Shown: positions 1 to 8,614, numbered from the stretch's first letter. The stretch is DNA of 64,000 nucleotides from JAVJUV01 sp047314965 (GCF_047314965.1 NZ_JBLBVK010000055.1:62001-126000); one strand, 5' to 3'. Made by a program: numbers and translations. The notes: generated from the sequence alone by a model not told the origin.

Positions 1-2
1 CC

Positions 3-944
3 CAGTGGGATTTTCTCGACCTTGTCGGACGCCACAGGATCGCCTGGCACGAAAAGACGCTGGGGCAATTATTCTGCGACGGCTCGGCCCGCCAGATCGT
101 GGCGATGCTGCTGGACGAATGCGCGAAAGGCGGCGTCGAGGTGCGGCTCGGAACGTCGATTGGCGAGATCGGGCATTCGGATGGGCTGTTCCGGGTGGCG
201 GGCGCCACCGCCCCTGCCCTCGTCGTTGCGACCGGCGGTCCGTCGATTCCGAAGATGGGCGCCACCGGTGTCGCCTATGACATCGCGCGGCGCTTCGGGC
301 TGAACGTTGTCACCCCGCGCCCCGCGCTCGTGCCCTTCACGCTGGGCGAAAGCGAGATCCTCTTCCGCCAGCTCTCGGGCGTGGCCTGCCCGGTCGTGGT
401 GCGGGTGGGCAACGTTTCTTTCGAGGAAGCGGCGCTCTTCACCCACAAGGGGCTTTCGGGGCCTGCAATCCTTCAGATCTCGTCCTACTGGCGCCCCGGA
501 GACGAGATTTCGCTCAACGTCCTTCCCCGTGCCGCCGAGCACTTTCGTGATGCGCGAAGCCGGATGCCGCGGGCGCATCTGAAAGCGGCGCTGACCGAAG
601 TGCTGCCCTCAAGGCTGGCGGACGCTCTGGCCGAGAAGATCGGGCTTGCGACCGAACTTGGGAACCTCTCGAACGCCGCACTCGACCAGGCGGCGGAGGT
701 GCTGACCAACCTCGTCTTCCATCCGACCGGCACCGAGGGCTATGCCAAGGCCGAGGTGACAGCGGGCGGGATCGACACGGACGAATTGTCCTCGAAAACC
801 ATGGAGGCAAAGAAGGTGCCCGGGCTTTACGCCATCGGCGAGGCCGTCGACGTGACCGGCTGGCTGGGCGGGTACAATTTCCAATGGGCCTGGTCCTCGG
901 GCGTGGCCGCGGGTCAGGCCATCGCCGCCCGGAGGGCGAGCTGA
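3..944 (+). CDS. HI0933/BaiN-like flavoprotein, C-terminal part (cut by window start)
   Basis: The reading frame is open from the first bases, so the true start lies upstream. The first visible residues (QWDFLDLVGRHRIAWHEKTL) and the segment LFCDGSARQIVAMLLDEC are typical of the HI0933/BaiN family of FAD-binding proteins. The C-terminal block GLYAIGEAVDVTGWLGGYNF is the family's second FAD-contacting region, and ATGGPSIPKMGATG is also characteristic. The family is thought to bind FAD, and some members reduce unsaturated steroid-like compounds, but the substrate here is unknown. The N-terminal dinucleotide motif is outside the window. Its stop codon abuts the stop of the convergent gene at 945 with no spacer. 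It is probably unrelated to the sulfonate operon. Confidence 0.85.
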   Translation, partial: QWDFLDLVGRHRIAWHEKTLGQLFCDGSARQIVAMLLDECAKGGVEVRLGTSIGEIGHSDGLFRVAGATAPALVVATGGPSIPKMGATGVAYDIARRFGLNVVTPRPALVPFTLGESEILFRQLSGVACPVVVRVGNVSFEEAALFTHKGLSGPAILQISSYWRPGDEISLNVLPRAAEHFRDARSRMPRAHLKAALTEVLPSRLADALAEKIGLATELGNLSNAALDQAAEVLTNLVFHPTGTEGYAKAEVTAGGIDTDELSSKTMEAKKVPGLYAIGEAVDVTGWLGGYNFQWAWSSGVAAGQAIAARRAS

Positions 945-2063
945 TCAGGCGGCGACGCCGTCCAGCGGCGTGGTCCCAAGATCGGTAAGCCCGGTCTGCG
1001 CCATGGCAATCGACAGCTCGCTGGTCAGCACATCCCAGAGCCGGTTTAGCCCCTCTTCCCCACCTGCCGCGATGGCGAATTGCAGGACCCGGCCGAAGAA
1101 GGCGAATTGCGCGCCCTGGACAAAGGCCTTCAGCACGTCCTCGCCCGAGCGAAGCCCGCTGTCGAAGAAAAGCGGGTAGTCTTCGCCTACCGCCTCCCGG
1201 ATCCGGCGCAGCGCCAGGATCGGCGCGTGCGCGCTTTCCAGCTGCCGCGCACCGTGGCTGGAGACCTGGATCGCGTCGACGCCCTCTGCCTTCAGGGCAA
1301 CCGCGTCCTCGGCGTCCAGCACGCCCTTGACCACCAACCTGCCCTTCCAGGTCTCGCGCAGGCGCTTCAACGTGTCCCAGTCCGCCTTTGCCCGGCTTTC
1401 GGTGCGGTCGAAGGTGAAACCCGGCATCTGGAAATTGGCCATCTCGGGACGACCGGCGGCCAGTGTCGCGAGCGACCAGCGCGGGTGCAGCGCGAAATCG
1501 AGGAACTGGCGCGGCCCGATCCTGAAGGGCATGGTGAAGCCGTGGCGCAGCTCGCGCGGACGGCGGCCGACTTCCGGCACGTCGACGGTCAGGACCAGAA
1601 CGTCGAACCCGGCGGACGCGGCCCTGTCGACCAGCCTGAAGGAGCCGGAGCCGTCACCGCTGAAGTAAAGCTGGAACCAGGCGTGGCCCTGGGCCACCTC
1701 CAGAAGACGCTCCATCGGGGTCGAAGCGACAGTGGAAATGCCGAGCGGCACCCGGTGTTTGGCTGCAAGCCGCGCCAGCATCAGGTCCGCGCCGGGGCCC
1801 GAGAGGTTGCACATGCCCATGGGCGCGATGCCGAACGGACGGCCCGCCGTCTGATCGAAAAGCGGCACCTCCAGCGCGCGCTGGCTGACGTCGCGCAGGA
1901 TGCGAGGGCGCAGCGTGATCGCGTCGAGCGCGTCACGGTTGCGGCGAAGCCCCGCCTCGCCGCCCGCCGCGCCGTCGATATAGTCGAAGACCATCCACGG
2001 CAGCCGCCGCCGGGCCAGCCGCCGCGCATCCTCGCTGGAATGGATATGCGCGGCGCGGCCCAT
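945..2063 (-). CDS. FMN-dependent alpha-hydroxy acid dehydrogenase/oxidase, candidate sulfolactate dehydrogenase
   Basis: This 372-residue protein belongs to the lactate/glycolate oxidase (FMN_dh) TIM-barrel family. Visible signatures are FDYIDGAA near residue 25, the PMGMCNLSGP flavin loop, WFQLY, LTVDVP, the flavin-contacting lysine in VVKGVLDAEDA and the phosphate-binding DSGLRSGEDV. The active-site block reads VSSHGARQLESA, where the family norm is SNHGGRQLD: the base His and Arg are kept, but Asn, the second Gly and Asp are changed. It is the last gene of the DHPS operon, 3 bases after comE. By position it could oxidise 3-sulfolactate to 3-sulfopyruvate, the substrate of ComDE. That role is inference; ordinary L-lactate or another 2-hydroxyacid is possible. 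Confidence 0.8.
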   Translation of the reverse strand: MGRAAHIHSSEDARRLARRRLPWMVFDYIDGAAGGEAGLRRNRDALDAITLRPRILRDVSQRALEVPLFDQTAGRPFGIAPMGMCNLSGPGADLMLARLAAKHRVPLGISTVASTPMERLLEVAQGHAWFQLYFSGDGSGSFRLVDRAASAGFDVLVLTVDVPEVGRRPRELRHGFTMPFRIGPRQFLDFALHPRWSLATLAAGRPEMANFQMPGFTFDRTESRAKADWDTLKRLRETWKGRLVVKGVLDAEDAVALKAEGVDAIQVSSHGARQLESAHAPILALRRIREAVGEDYPLFFDSGLRSGEDVLKAFVQGAQFAFFGRVLQFAIAAGGEEGLNRLWDVLTSELSIAMAQTGLTDLGTTPLDGVAA

Positions 2064-2066
2064 GGA

Positions 2067-2621
2067 TCAGGCCTGGACGGCCTTCATGAAGCGGTCCTTG
2101 ATGACGACAGGGTCCATGGTGATGACCGGCATCTTGGCATTGCCGCTTTCGCACTTGACGATCATGACGGTCATCTTGCCCTCGGCAAGCGCCTTCTCCA
2201 GCGCCTCGGGCGTGTCGACATCCATGACCTCGACCACGTTCTCGCAGCCCGCCGCGCGCGCCATGCCAGCCAGCGAGGTCTTCTTGCCGGTATAGGTCGG
2301 CTGGTCGCCCGTCGAGCCGTAGGAGCCGTTGTCGATGATCATCAGGATGTAATTGTCGGCCACGTTGTTGGCGATGGTCGGAAGCGTTCCGAGGTTGGTC
2401 AGGACCGAACCGTCGCCGTCGATGACGATCACGGGCTTGGGCTGCGCCAGCGCGAGGCCAAGACCGATGGACGAGGCCAGCCCCATCGTGCCCAGCATGT
2501 AGAAATTCGTGGGCTGGTCATCGATGGCGTGCAGTTCCTGGCTGGGAATGCCGATGTTGCAGACAACAAGATGGTCGCGGATGATCGGTGCGATTTCTTT
2601 CAGGATTTCAGAACGGATCAT
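2067..2621 (-). CDS. comE: Sulfopyruvate decarboxylase, beta subunit
   Basis: ComE pairs with ComD to decarboxylate 3-sulfopyruvate to sulfoacetaldehyde using thiamine diphosphate in the cytoplasm. The 184-residue protein carries the ThDP/Mg motif: VIDGDGSVLTNLG followed about 28 residues later by IIDNGSYG. The N-terminus (MIRSEILKEIAPIIRDHLVVCNIGIPSQEL) matches the ThDP-binding half of two-subunit sulfo-/phosphonopyruvate decarboxylases. Its start overlaps the comD stop by 4 bases, indicating translational coupling. Roseobacters use the same step in sulfolactate breakdown. The sulfoacetaldehyde acetyltransferase (Xsc) needed next is not in the window. Phosphonopyruvate decarboxylase is the main alternative, but no phosphonate gene is nearby. 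Confidence 0.9.
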   Translation of the reverse strand: MIRSEILKEIAPIIRDHLVVCNIGIPSQELHAIDDQPTNFYMLGTMGLASSIGLGLALAQPKPVIVIDGDGSVLTNLGTLPTIANNVADNYILMIIDNGSYGSTGDQPTYTGKKTSLAGMARAAGCENVVEVMDVDTPEALEKALAEGKMTVMIVKCESGNAKMPVITMDPVVIKDRFMKAVQA

Positions 2622-3124
2622 TGGTCGCCGTAGCCTCCCCAGAAGTTCGCGTCAGTCAGGATCGCGACCGGTTTGTTGCACATGAAGGTGTATTTCAGGA
2701 TGTTATCCAGCTCCTCGACATCCTTCTTCCAGTGGAAGTGGTAGGTGGGGATGTTCAACTGGGCCAGCAGCGCCTTGGTGTGCACCGCCATTTCGACCTG
2801 GCAAGCCACCGGCTCGCGCAATTCGCCCCGGTAGGAGATGATCATCGGCAGCGGCATCCGGTAGTACTGGATCAGCGTCGCCAGGGTGTTGATCGTCACG
2901 CCGATAGCGGTGTTCTGCATGATGATCGCGGGGCGCTTGCCCCCCATCCAGGCGCCGGCGCAAAGGCCCATACCCTCGTCTTCCTTGTTCGAGGGGATGT
3001 GAAAGATGTCCGGGTGGCGGTCGATCTCGTCGATCACGCCGGCCAGCTGCTTGCAGGGCACCGTGGTGACGAACGAGATGTCGTTCGCCACAAGGTCATC
3101 CACTATCCTTTTATCAATACTCAT
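2618..3124 (-). CDS. comD: Sulfopyruvate decarboxylase, alpha subunit
   Basis: This 168-residue protein is the pyrimidine-binding half of a split ThDP decarboxylase. It starts MSIDKRIVDDLVANDISFVTTVPCKQL and contains the block IPSNKEDEGMGLCAGAW, which holds the glutamate expected to activate the ThDP pyrimidine, and IMQNTAIGVTINTL. Length and order (alpha before beta) fit ComDE from sulfonate-degrading bacteria. It lies 54 bases downstream of the universal stress protein gene in the same leftward operon and overlaps comE by 4 bases. With ComE it converts sulfopyruvate to sulfoacetaldehyde. Confidence 0.9.
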   Translation of the reverse strand: MSIDKRIVDDLVANDISFVTTVPCKQLAGVIDEIDRHPDIFHIPSNKEDEGMGLCAGAWMGGKRPAIIMQNTAIGVTINTLATLIQYYRMPLPMIISYRGELREPVACQVEMAVHTKALLAQLNIPTYHFHWKKDVEELDNILKYTFMCNKPVAILTDANFWGGYGDQ

Positions 3125-3178
3125 CTATTTCCGTTTTCCTGTCTTGCCCGGCGATCCGGGCGGTTACCTTGGTCCTGG

Positions 3179-3592
3179 TTAGTCCCGGGTCCGCTGCACA
3201 TGCACCGCACAGGTGGCATGCCGCACCACGCGCGCCGCAGTGGATCCGAGGAAGTAATCGCGAAGCCCCGGTCGGTGCGAGCCCATGACGATGCAGTCCA
3301 CGCCGTTCTCGTCCGCATAATCGATGATCGTCCGGGCGCTGTGCCCTTTCAGAAGGACTGGCGTCACGCCCTCGATACCTTCAAGTTTCTCGTGCAGTTT
3401 CGCACGCGCAGCCTCGAAGGCGGAACGCACGACCTCTTCGTCGAGATAGGCGCCCACCGAACTCGGAGGTGCCTCATAAACGTGAAGGGCGATGATTTCA
3501 CCACCCTCCGCCTTCAGCGCCTGCGCAATCTCAAGCGTCTCGGGCGAAATTCCGTGATCGAGTGCCATCGGCACAAGGATTTTCCGGTACAC
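3179..3592 (-). CDS. Universal stress protein (UspA family) within the DHPS operon
   Basis: The 137-residue single-domain protein starts MYRKILVPMALDHG and ends with the nucleotide-binding Usp signature GSHRPGLRDYFLGSTAARVVRHATCAV (positions about 104-130), where the G-2x-G-9x-G(S/T) pattern is visible. This is the ATP-binding class of Usp. It sits 21 bases after the Zn-dependent dehydrogenase stop and 54 bases before comD, inside the catabolic operon and on the same strand. Usp genes are often found beside TRAP transporters, where a regulatory link has been proposed. Its role in sulfonate use is not visible from the sequence. Confidence 0.85.
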   Translation of the reverse strand: MYRKILVPMALDHGISPETLEIAQALKAEGGEIIALHVYEAPPSSVGAYLDEEVVRSAFEAARAKLHEKLEGIEGVTPVLLKGHSARTIIDYADENGVDCIVMGSHRPGLRDYFLGSTAARVVRHATCAVHVQRTRD

Positions 3593-3613
3593 CGTTCTAC
3601 TCCTTCATCCCAG

Positions 3614-4606
3614 TCAGTCTTCCGTTTCGCCCCACGGCCGAAGCACGATCTTGGGTGACGCTACGCGCCCGCCCCGGAGATCGGCGAAAGCCGTGGCGCC
3701 TTGATCCAGCGCGCGCATCTCGGTCCAGTTCAGTTCACCCAGCCGCCCCTCGAAGATCGCCTGAGCCGTGTCCCGGAAGTCCTTGGCATCATAGGCATAC
3801 GTGCCGATGAACGTGATCTCCTGAAGCGTCATGCGGCGCACGTCCAGACCGCCCGTATCCTCGCCAAGCCCGATGTGAACGATTACCCCACCCGGTTCGG
3901 CATGAGCCGATGCGATTGCGCGCGTCCCGGCATAGCCGACGGCATCGACCACGAGAGGATAGACCCCTTCGGCCCGTGCTGTCACCTGCTCGCCGCAGTG
4001 ATCGGCCAGGAAGGCGCGGCGGGCGTCGTTGGTCTCGGCGATGGTGATGTCCTTCACACCCATCGCGCGAAGCGACAGTGCCGAGGCCAGCCCGATCGCT
4101 CCGCCGCCAAGGATCAGGGCGCGGGGCATCACCGCTTCGTGCAGTGCCGCCAGTCCCAGCCGGCAGGCGTGCCAGCCAACGGCCAGCGGTTCGGCCAGCG
4201 CGGCCTTGGTGAGCGGCACATCGTCCGGCACGCTGACAAGGTTGACCTCGGGCATCGAAATGTACTGGGCGAATGCGCCTTCGCGAGGCGGCATCGAGAT
4301 GATCTGGCGCGTCGGGCACAGGTTCTCGCGCTTCGCAAGACAGGCCGGACAGGTGCCGCAGGTCACCAGCGGATTGACCGTGACGCGCTCGCCGTCGCGC
4401 AGCCCGCCCACGATCACTCCCGCGGCCTCATGGCCAAGGATCAGCGGCGCGGGACGGCGATTGTCGTGACCGAGATAGGCGTGCATGTCGGACCCGCAGA
4501 TGCCGACCGCATCCACCTTGATCAGGTGCTCGCCCGGCCGCTGGACCGGCTCAGGCACGTCGCGGAAGCCCAGTTTTTCGACGCCGTCATAGACCAGAGC
4601 CTTCAT
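3614..4606 (-). CDS. Zn-dependent alcohol dehydrogenase (MDR), DHPS-pathway HpsO/HpsP type
   Basis: This is a medium-chain dehydrogenase of 330 residues. The catalytic zinc site is seen in GICGSDMHAY and GHEAAG, the four-cysteine structural zinc site in CGTCPACLAKRENLC, and the nucleotide fold in ALILGGGAIGLASAL. In DHPS degraders, two NAD(P)-dependent dehydrogenases named HpsO and HpsP accompany HpsN and are thought to interconvert DHPS enantiomers through the ketone. This gene and the adjacent SDR are the natural candidates. Which is HpsO and which HpsP cannot be decided here. Its ATG overlaps the SDR stop by 4 bases. Confidence 0.82.
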   Translation of the reverse strand: MKALVYDGVEKLGFRDVPEPVQRPGEHLIKVDAVGICGSDMHAYLGHDNRRPAPLILGHEAAGVIVGGLRDGERVTVNPLVTCGTCPACLAKRENLCPTRQIISMPPREGAFAQYISMPEVNLVSVPDDVPLTKAALAEPLAVGWHACRLGLAALHEAVMPRALILGGGAIGLASALSLRAMGVKDITIAETNDARRAFLADHCGEQVTARAEGVYPLVVDAVGYAGTRAIASAHAEPGGVIVHIGLGEDTGGLDVRRMTLQEITFIGTYAYDAKDFRDTAQAIFEGRLGELNWTEMRALDQGATAFADLRGGRVASPKIVLRPWGETED

Positions 4607-5364
4607 TTCGCGGTGAACCCCCCATCGACCATCAGAATTTGCCCCGTAACATAGGCAGAAGCCTCGGAGCAGAGGAAGAGCAACGGGCCGTCGATATCCT
4701 CCAGCCGGCCGTTCCGTCCGATGCAGGTCTGGCGCGCATTGCGCTCGGCGCGCTCAGGGTCGGCGAAGACGGCTTCGGTGAGTTCTGTCTTGAAGAAGCC
4801 CGGGCCGATGGCGTTGGCGGTGATCCCCTTCGGAGACCACGCCTCGGCCATGGCCCGGGTCAGTTGGCCGATACCGGCCTTCGATGCTCCGTAAGCAACG
4901 CCTCCGGGAAAGGCGCGCGTCGTCTGAAGCGAGGCGAAGTTGACGATCCGCCCCCAGCCCCTTGTTTTCATTTCCGGAATCAGCGCCTGCGACAGGAAGA
5001 ACGGCGCCGAGAGATTAAGCGCGATGGTCCTGTCCCAGCCGTCCGGCGTCACGTCGTCGGCGGCCTGCCGGGTGTTGATCCCGGCGGCGTGAACCACGAT
5101 ATCCGGCGCGCCGAAGGGCCGCGCAACGGCCTCGGCCAGTGCCGGGATACCGTCGCGGTCGGCGACGTCCGCCACGACGAAGGCTGCATTCCCGCCTGCC
5201 TCTTCCTGCCAGTTCTCCAGCGCCTCGCGGCGGCGGGCCACGCCCACCACCTGCGCGCCGGCAGCCGCCAGAACGGTGGCCGCGCGCCGGCCGAGACCGG
5301 AACTGGCCCCGGTCACGCAGGCGATGCGGCCGGTCAGATCGAACAGGTGGCGCGAGTCAGCCAT
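4603..5364 (-). CDS. Short-chain dehydrogenase, DHPS-pathway HpsO/HpsP type
   Basis: A classical SDR of 253 residues. TGASSGLGRRAA near residue 19 is the NAD(P)-binding glycine motif, NFASLQTTRAFPGGVAYGASK carries the catalytic Ser, Tyr and Lys, and the end MVDGGFTAK is typical. It overlaps the hpsN stop by 8 bases and the Zn dehydrogenase by 4, so the three are translationally coupled. Together with the MDR it probably supplies the second pair of DHPS dehydrogenases that allow both enantiomers to reach HpsN. The substrate assignment rests on operon context only. Confidence 0.82.
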   Translation of the reverse strand: MADSRHLFDLTGRIACVTGASSGLGRRAATVLAAAGAQVVGVARRREALENWQEEAGGNAAFVVADVADRDGIPALAEAVARPFGAPDIVVHAAGINTRQAADDVTPDGWDRTIALNLSAPFFLSQALIPEMKTRGWGRIVNFASLQTTRAFPGGVAYGASKAGIGQLTRAMAEAWSPKGITANAIGPGFFKTELTEAVFADPERAERNARQTCIGRNGRLEDIDGPLLFLCSEASAYVTGQILMVDGGFTAK

Positions 5365-6664
5365 TTGCGGTCAGATCGAACTCTTCGTCGGGGAAGTATT
5401 TGGCCAGACGCACGTCGGCCGCGCGGGCGTGCCCCTCCATGCCTTCGAGACGGGAGATGCGCGCCGTGGCCTCGGCCACGGGCTTGGCTCCTTCGCGGGT
5501 GGCTCGCTGCCATGTGACGATCTTCATGTACTTGTGGACCGACAGACCGCCCGTGTAGCTGGCCGCGCCGCTGGTCGGCAGAACGTGATTCGTGCCCGAC
5601 GCCTTGTCGCCATAGGACACGGTGGTCTCCTCGCCCAGGAAAAGCGAGCCGTAGCACGTCAACCGGTTCAGCCACCAATCGAGGTCCTCGGCCTGCACCG
5701 TCAGGTGCTCGGGCGCGTACTCGTCGGAACAGGCTGCCATCTCCTCGCGGTCGGCGCAAAGGATCACCTCGGCATAGTCGCGCCACGCGGCGCGCGCGTT
5801 GTCGCGGTTCATCTCGGGCAGATCCTCGATCAGGCCGGGCACCAGCTCCATCACTTTCTCGGCAAGGGCGCGGTTGTCGGTAACCAGCCAGACGGGAGAG
5901 TTGTAGCCATGCTCGGCCTGGCTGACGAGATCGGTCGCCACGATGAACGGATCGGCGGTCTTGTCCGCCAGGATCAGGCTGTCGGTGGGCCCGGCGATCA
6001 TGTCGATCCCGACGCGGCCGAAAAGGATGCGCTTGGCCTCGGCGACGAACTGGTTGCCGGGGCCGACAAGGATGTTGGCCTTGGGCAGACCGAAAAGACC
6101 GAAGGTCATCGCCGCCACGCCCTGTACACCGCCCATGGCAAGGATACGGTCCGCGCCGCAAAGATGCGCGGCGTATACAATTGCCGGTGCGATGCCCATC
6201 CCCGGGCGCGGCGGCGAGCATGCGATGATGTTCCGACAGCCGGCCACCTTGGCCGTGGTGACGGTCATGATCGCACTTGCGATATGACTATAGCGTCCTC
6301 CGGGAATATAGCACCCCGCGGCATTTACCGGAATTGCCTTCTGGCCGGCGATCAGTCCCGGCACGATCTCGGTCTCGAAATCCGACACCGTGCCCTTCTG
6401 GGCCTCGGCGAAGCGGCGGACATTGTCATGGCTGAACCGGATATCCGCCTTCAACCGTTCGGGCACCTGCGCGATGGCCGCCTCGATCTCGGCCTCGCTC
6501 AACAGGATGCTGCCTTCGTATTTGTCGAAGCGCTTGGCATAATCAAGCGCCGCCGCGTCACCACCGGCCTCGATATCCGACAGGATGCCCTGCACGATGT
6601 CATGCACGTCCGATGCGTCGGAAGTCGAGGTCAGCGTTGCTTTTTTGAGATACTCACGAGCCAT
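5357..6664 (-). CDS. hpsN: DHPS (sulfopropanediol) 3-dehydrogenase, histidinol-dehydrogenase fold
   Basis: HpsN oxidises (R)-2,3-dihydroxypropane-1-sulfonate to (R)-sulfolactate with two NAD+. The 435-residue protein is a clear histidinol dehydrogenase family member: AAGCYIPGGRY, VGPGNQFVAEAKR, the zinc-ligand segment SQAEHGYNSP, the catalytic pair in EYAPEHLTV and a C-terminal LSVHKYMKIVTWQ. The surroundings (TRAP transporter, SDR, MDR, ComDE, divergent LacI) match hps clusters and contain no histidine-biosynthesis gene, so HpsN is preferred over HisD. It begins 12 bases after the TRAP large subunit. Another histidinol-dehydrogenase-like alcohol dehydrogenase is possible but less likely. Confidence 0.87.
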   Translation of the reverse strand: MAREYLKKATLTSTSDASDVHDIVQGILSDIEAGGDAAALDYAKRFDKYEGSILLSEAEIEAAIAQVPERLKADIRFSHDNVRRFAEAQKGTVSDFETEIVPGLIAGQKAIPVNAAGCYIPGGRYSHIASAIMTVTTAKVAGCRNIIACSPPRPGMGIAPAIVYAAHLCGADRILAMGGVQGVAAMTFGLFGLPKANILVGPGNQFVAEAKRILFGRVGIDMIAGPTDSLILADKTADPFIVATDLVSQAEHGYNSPVWLVTDNRALAEKVMELVPGLIEDLPEMNRDNARAAWRDYAEVILCADREEMAACSDEYAPEHLTVQAEDLDWWLNRLTCYGSLFLGEETTVSYGDKASGTNHVLPTSGAASYTGGLSVHKYMKIVTWQRATREGAKPVAEATARISRLEGMEGHARAADVRLAKYFPDEEFDLTANG

Positions 6665-6676
6665 GGTAAGGGCGTC

Positions 6677-8005
6677 CTATTTGTAGATATCGGGCAGAAG
6701 TGTCGTCGATATTGCCGGGATGTAGGCAATCATCAGAACGACAATCAGCATGAAGAAAACAAAGGGTACGGCACGGGCGGCGATCTTCAGGATCGATTCT
6801 CCTGTGATGCCGGAGACCACGAAAAGGTTCAACCCAAGGGGTGGCGTGATGAAGCCCACACCGAGGGCCGTGATCATCATGATGCAGAACTGGATCTCGT
6901 TCATCCCGATATTGTCCGCGAGGGGCTTCAGGATCGGCGCGAGGATCACGATGTTGGGCGTCGTCTCCATGACGCAGCCCGCTGCGATCAGGATTCCGAT
7001 CATCAGAAGGATCAAGAGCCAGGGTTCGTCCGTGATCGATGTGATCGAGGCGACGAAGCCCTGCGGCACGCCCATGATCGCCAGCGCCTCGGCGAGCGGC
7101 GCCGAGAAGGCGATGATCGGAAGGATCACCCCGTTCACCTTGGCCGAGCTGAGCAGCATGGCCGGGAAATCGGCCAGCGTCAGAGTGCGCAGGATGAAGC
7201 CCATGATGATAGTCACGACAACGGCGGTCGCTCCGGCCTCGGTGGGTGTCAGGCGGCCCGAGAAGATGCCGTAGAAGATGATCCCCGGCACGATGAACGC
7301 GTACCAGCCCGATTTCAGCGAGGCGCCCAGCCGCGAGAAATACTCGCCCATCGAGATGTTGCCGCCGCCCTCGTAGCCGTGGATGCGGTTGACGACGATA
7401 TTGGTGACAAGGATCGAGACGAGGATGCACAGGCCCGGGATCAGCGCCGCCAGGAACAGGGTCGAGGCCGATATGCCGAGGACGAGGCCAATGATGATAT
7501 AGGCGATGGACGGCGGGATCAGGATGCCGGTGCAGGCCCCCGCCGCGACCAGCGCGCAGGCATAGGGGCGCGGATAGCCCGACTCGACCAGTCGCGCGAT
7601 TGTCATTCGGCCGACGGCTGCCGCACCGGCGGCATCCGAGCCCGAGATCGCGGCGAACATGCCGCAGACCAGCACGGTCGCCGATCCGAACCCGCCCTTG
7701 GCGAACTGGGTCAGCGCCTCGGCGACATCGAGGAACTTTCGACTGAGCCCGGTGCGGACCAGCACGTCGCCGGTCAGGATGAACAGCGGAACGGCGGTCA
7801 GCGCGAACGCGTCGATGCCGGTAAACAGGCTCTCGCCCACCGCCGACAAGGGCATGTCGCCCGACATGACCAGCATCAGGATCGCCGCCGCGCCAATCGC
7901 GGCCCAGACCGGCACGGCCATGGCGATCAGGCCGACAAAGAGGATCACGGGCAGATAGAAGTCCCAGCCCAGTTCGACCGTCTGATTGAGTTGATTCCAA
8001 AGCAT
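6677..8005 (-). CDS. TRAP transporter large membrane subunit (DctM), likely DHPS uptake
   Basis: This 442-residue very hydrophobic protein has the usual 12-13 membrane segments of TRAP large subunits. Diagnostic stretches are PLFILTGDVLVRTG, the AAISGSDAAGAAAVGRMTI turn with conserved small residues, PPSIAYIIIGLVLG and TPPLGLNLFVVSGI. It is the sodium-driven translocation channel working with the small subunit (8018) and binding protein (8615). Spacing is 12 bases from each neighbour. In Roseobacters the equivalent genes next to hpsN are called hpsKLM. The ligand is inferred from context as DHPS. Confidence 0.9.
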   Translation of the reverse strand: MLWNQLNQTVELGWDFYLPVILFVGLIAMAVPVWAAIGAAAILMLVMSGDMPLSAVGESLFTGIDAFALTAVPLFILTGDVLVRTGLSRKFLDVAEALTQFAKGGFGSATVLVCGMFAAISGSDAAGAAAVGRMTIARLVESGYPRPYACALVAAGACTGILIPPSIAYIIIGLVLGISASTLFLAALIPGLCILVSILVTNIVVNRIHGYEGGGNISMGEYFSRLGASLKSGWYAFIVPGIIFYGIFSGRLTPTEAGATAVVVTIIMGFILRTLTLADFPAMLLSSAKVNGVILPIIAFSAPLAEALAIMGVPQGFVASITSITDEPWLLILLMIGILIAAGCVMETTPNIVILAPILKPLADNIGMNEIQFCIMMITALGVGFITPPLGLNLFVVSGITGESILKIAARAVPFVFFMLIVVLMIAYIPAISTTLLPDIYK

Positions 8006-8017
8006 CTGGCCAGCCCC

Positions 8018-8530
8018 TTAGTCGAACAGCTTGTCGCCTTCGTAGACGGGCGTGCCGTCGCGAAGGCTGCGGATGTCGCGGTTGAGCGACTGGAAAAGCC
8101 GCCAGGTCATCAGGGCGAAGCCTGCGGGCACCGCCATCAGGAACCAGACCATCGAGATCCGAAGGCCGTGGCTGACCGAGCCGAACTTCCACGAGACATG
8201 GACTGTCTCGAACGACCAGTAGAGCGCGATCAGCGCCACGACGAGCATCACCAGATCGCCGAAGATGTAGATCAGCGCCTTCATGCGCGGACCCATGTAA
8301 TGGATGATGACGTCGATCCGGATGTGCGCCCGCTCCTTCACGGCCGCCGCCGCGCCGATCCACGCAAGGTAGATGAACGAGTAGCGCACGATCTCTTCGC
8401 CCCAGATCGAGGAATAGGCGAAGATTTCGCGGCGCAGCACCTCGATGGCCATCGTGATCACCAGCATCACGTAGAAAACCAGAAGCGCCCAGCGCTCGGC
8501 GTCGCGGTCAAGTCGGCGTAGGAAATTCAT
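8018..8530 (-). CDS. TRAP transporter small membrane subunit (DctQ)
   Basis: A 170-residue protein with four predicted transmembrane helices. The DctQ-family signature is visible as EEIVRYSFIYLAWIGAAAAVKERAHIRIDV around residues 45-75. It supports the large channel subunit encoded just downstream (12-base gap) and is preceded by the binding-protein gene, giving the common P-Q-M order. It ends with a cytoplasmic tail after the last helix. Confidence 0.9.
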   Translation of the reverse strand: MNFLRRLDRDAERWALLVFYVMLVITMAIEVLRREIFAYSSIWGEEIVRYSFIYLAWIGAAAAVKERAHIRIDVIIHYMGPRMKALIYIFGDLVMLVVALIALYWSFETVHVSWKFGSVSHGLRISMVWFLMAVPAGFALMTWRLFQSLNRDIRSLRDGTPVYEGDKLFD

Positions 8531-8614
8531 CAGGGGAACCCTTGTTCGGTGAAAGGGGTCAGGGTGTCCGGAGGCGACGCCGCCTCCGGACAGGTCCGCG
8601 GAAGGTTACGGACC

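Noticed and set aside
5357..6664. Histidinol dehydrogenase for histidine synthesis
   Set aside because: No his genes nearby and the neighbours match DHPS degradation, so HpsN is preferred although the fold is the same.
5276..8521. 1081-residue rightward open frame covering the HpsN and TRAP genes
   Set aside because: The product is rich in Arg, His, Gln and Asp with no domain, and the opposite strand encodes well-known proteins; it is a shadow of high-GC codon use.
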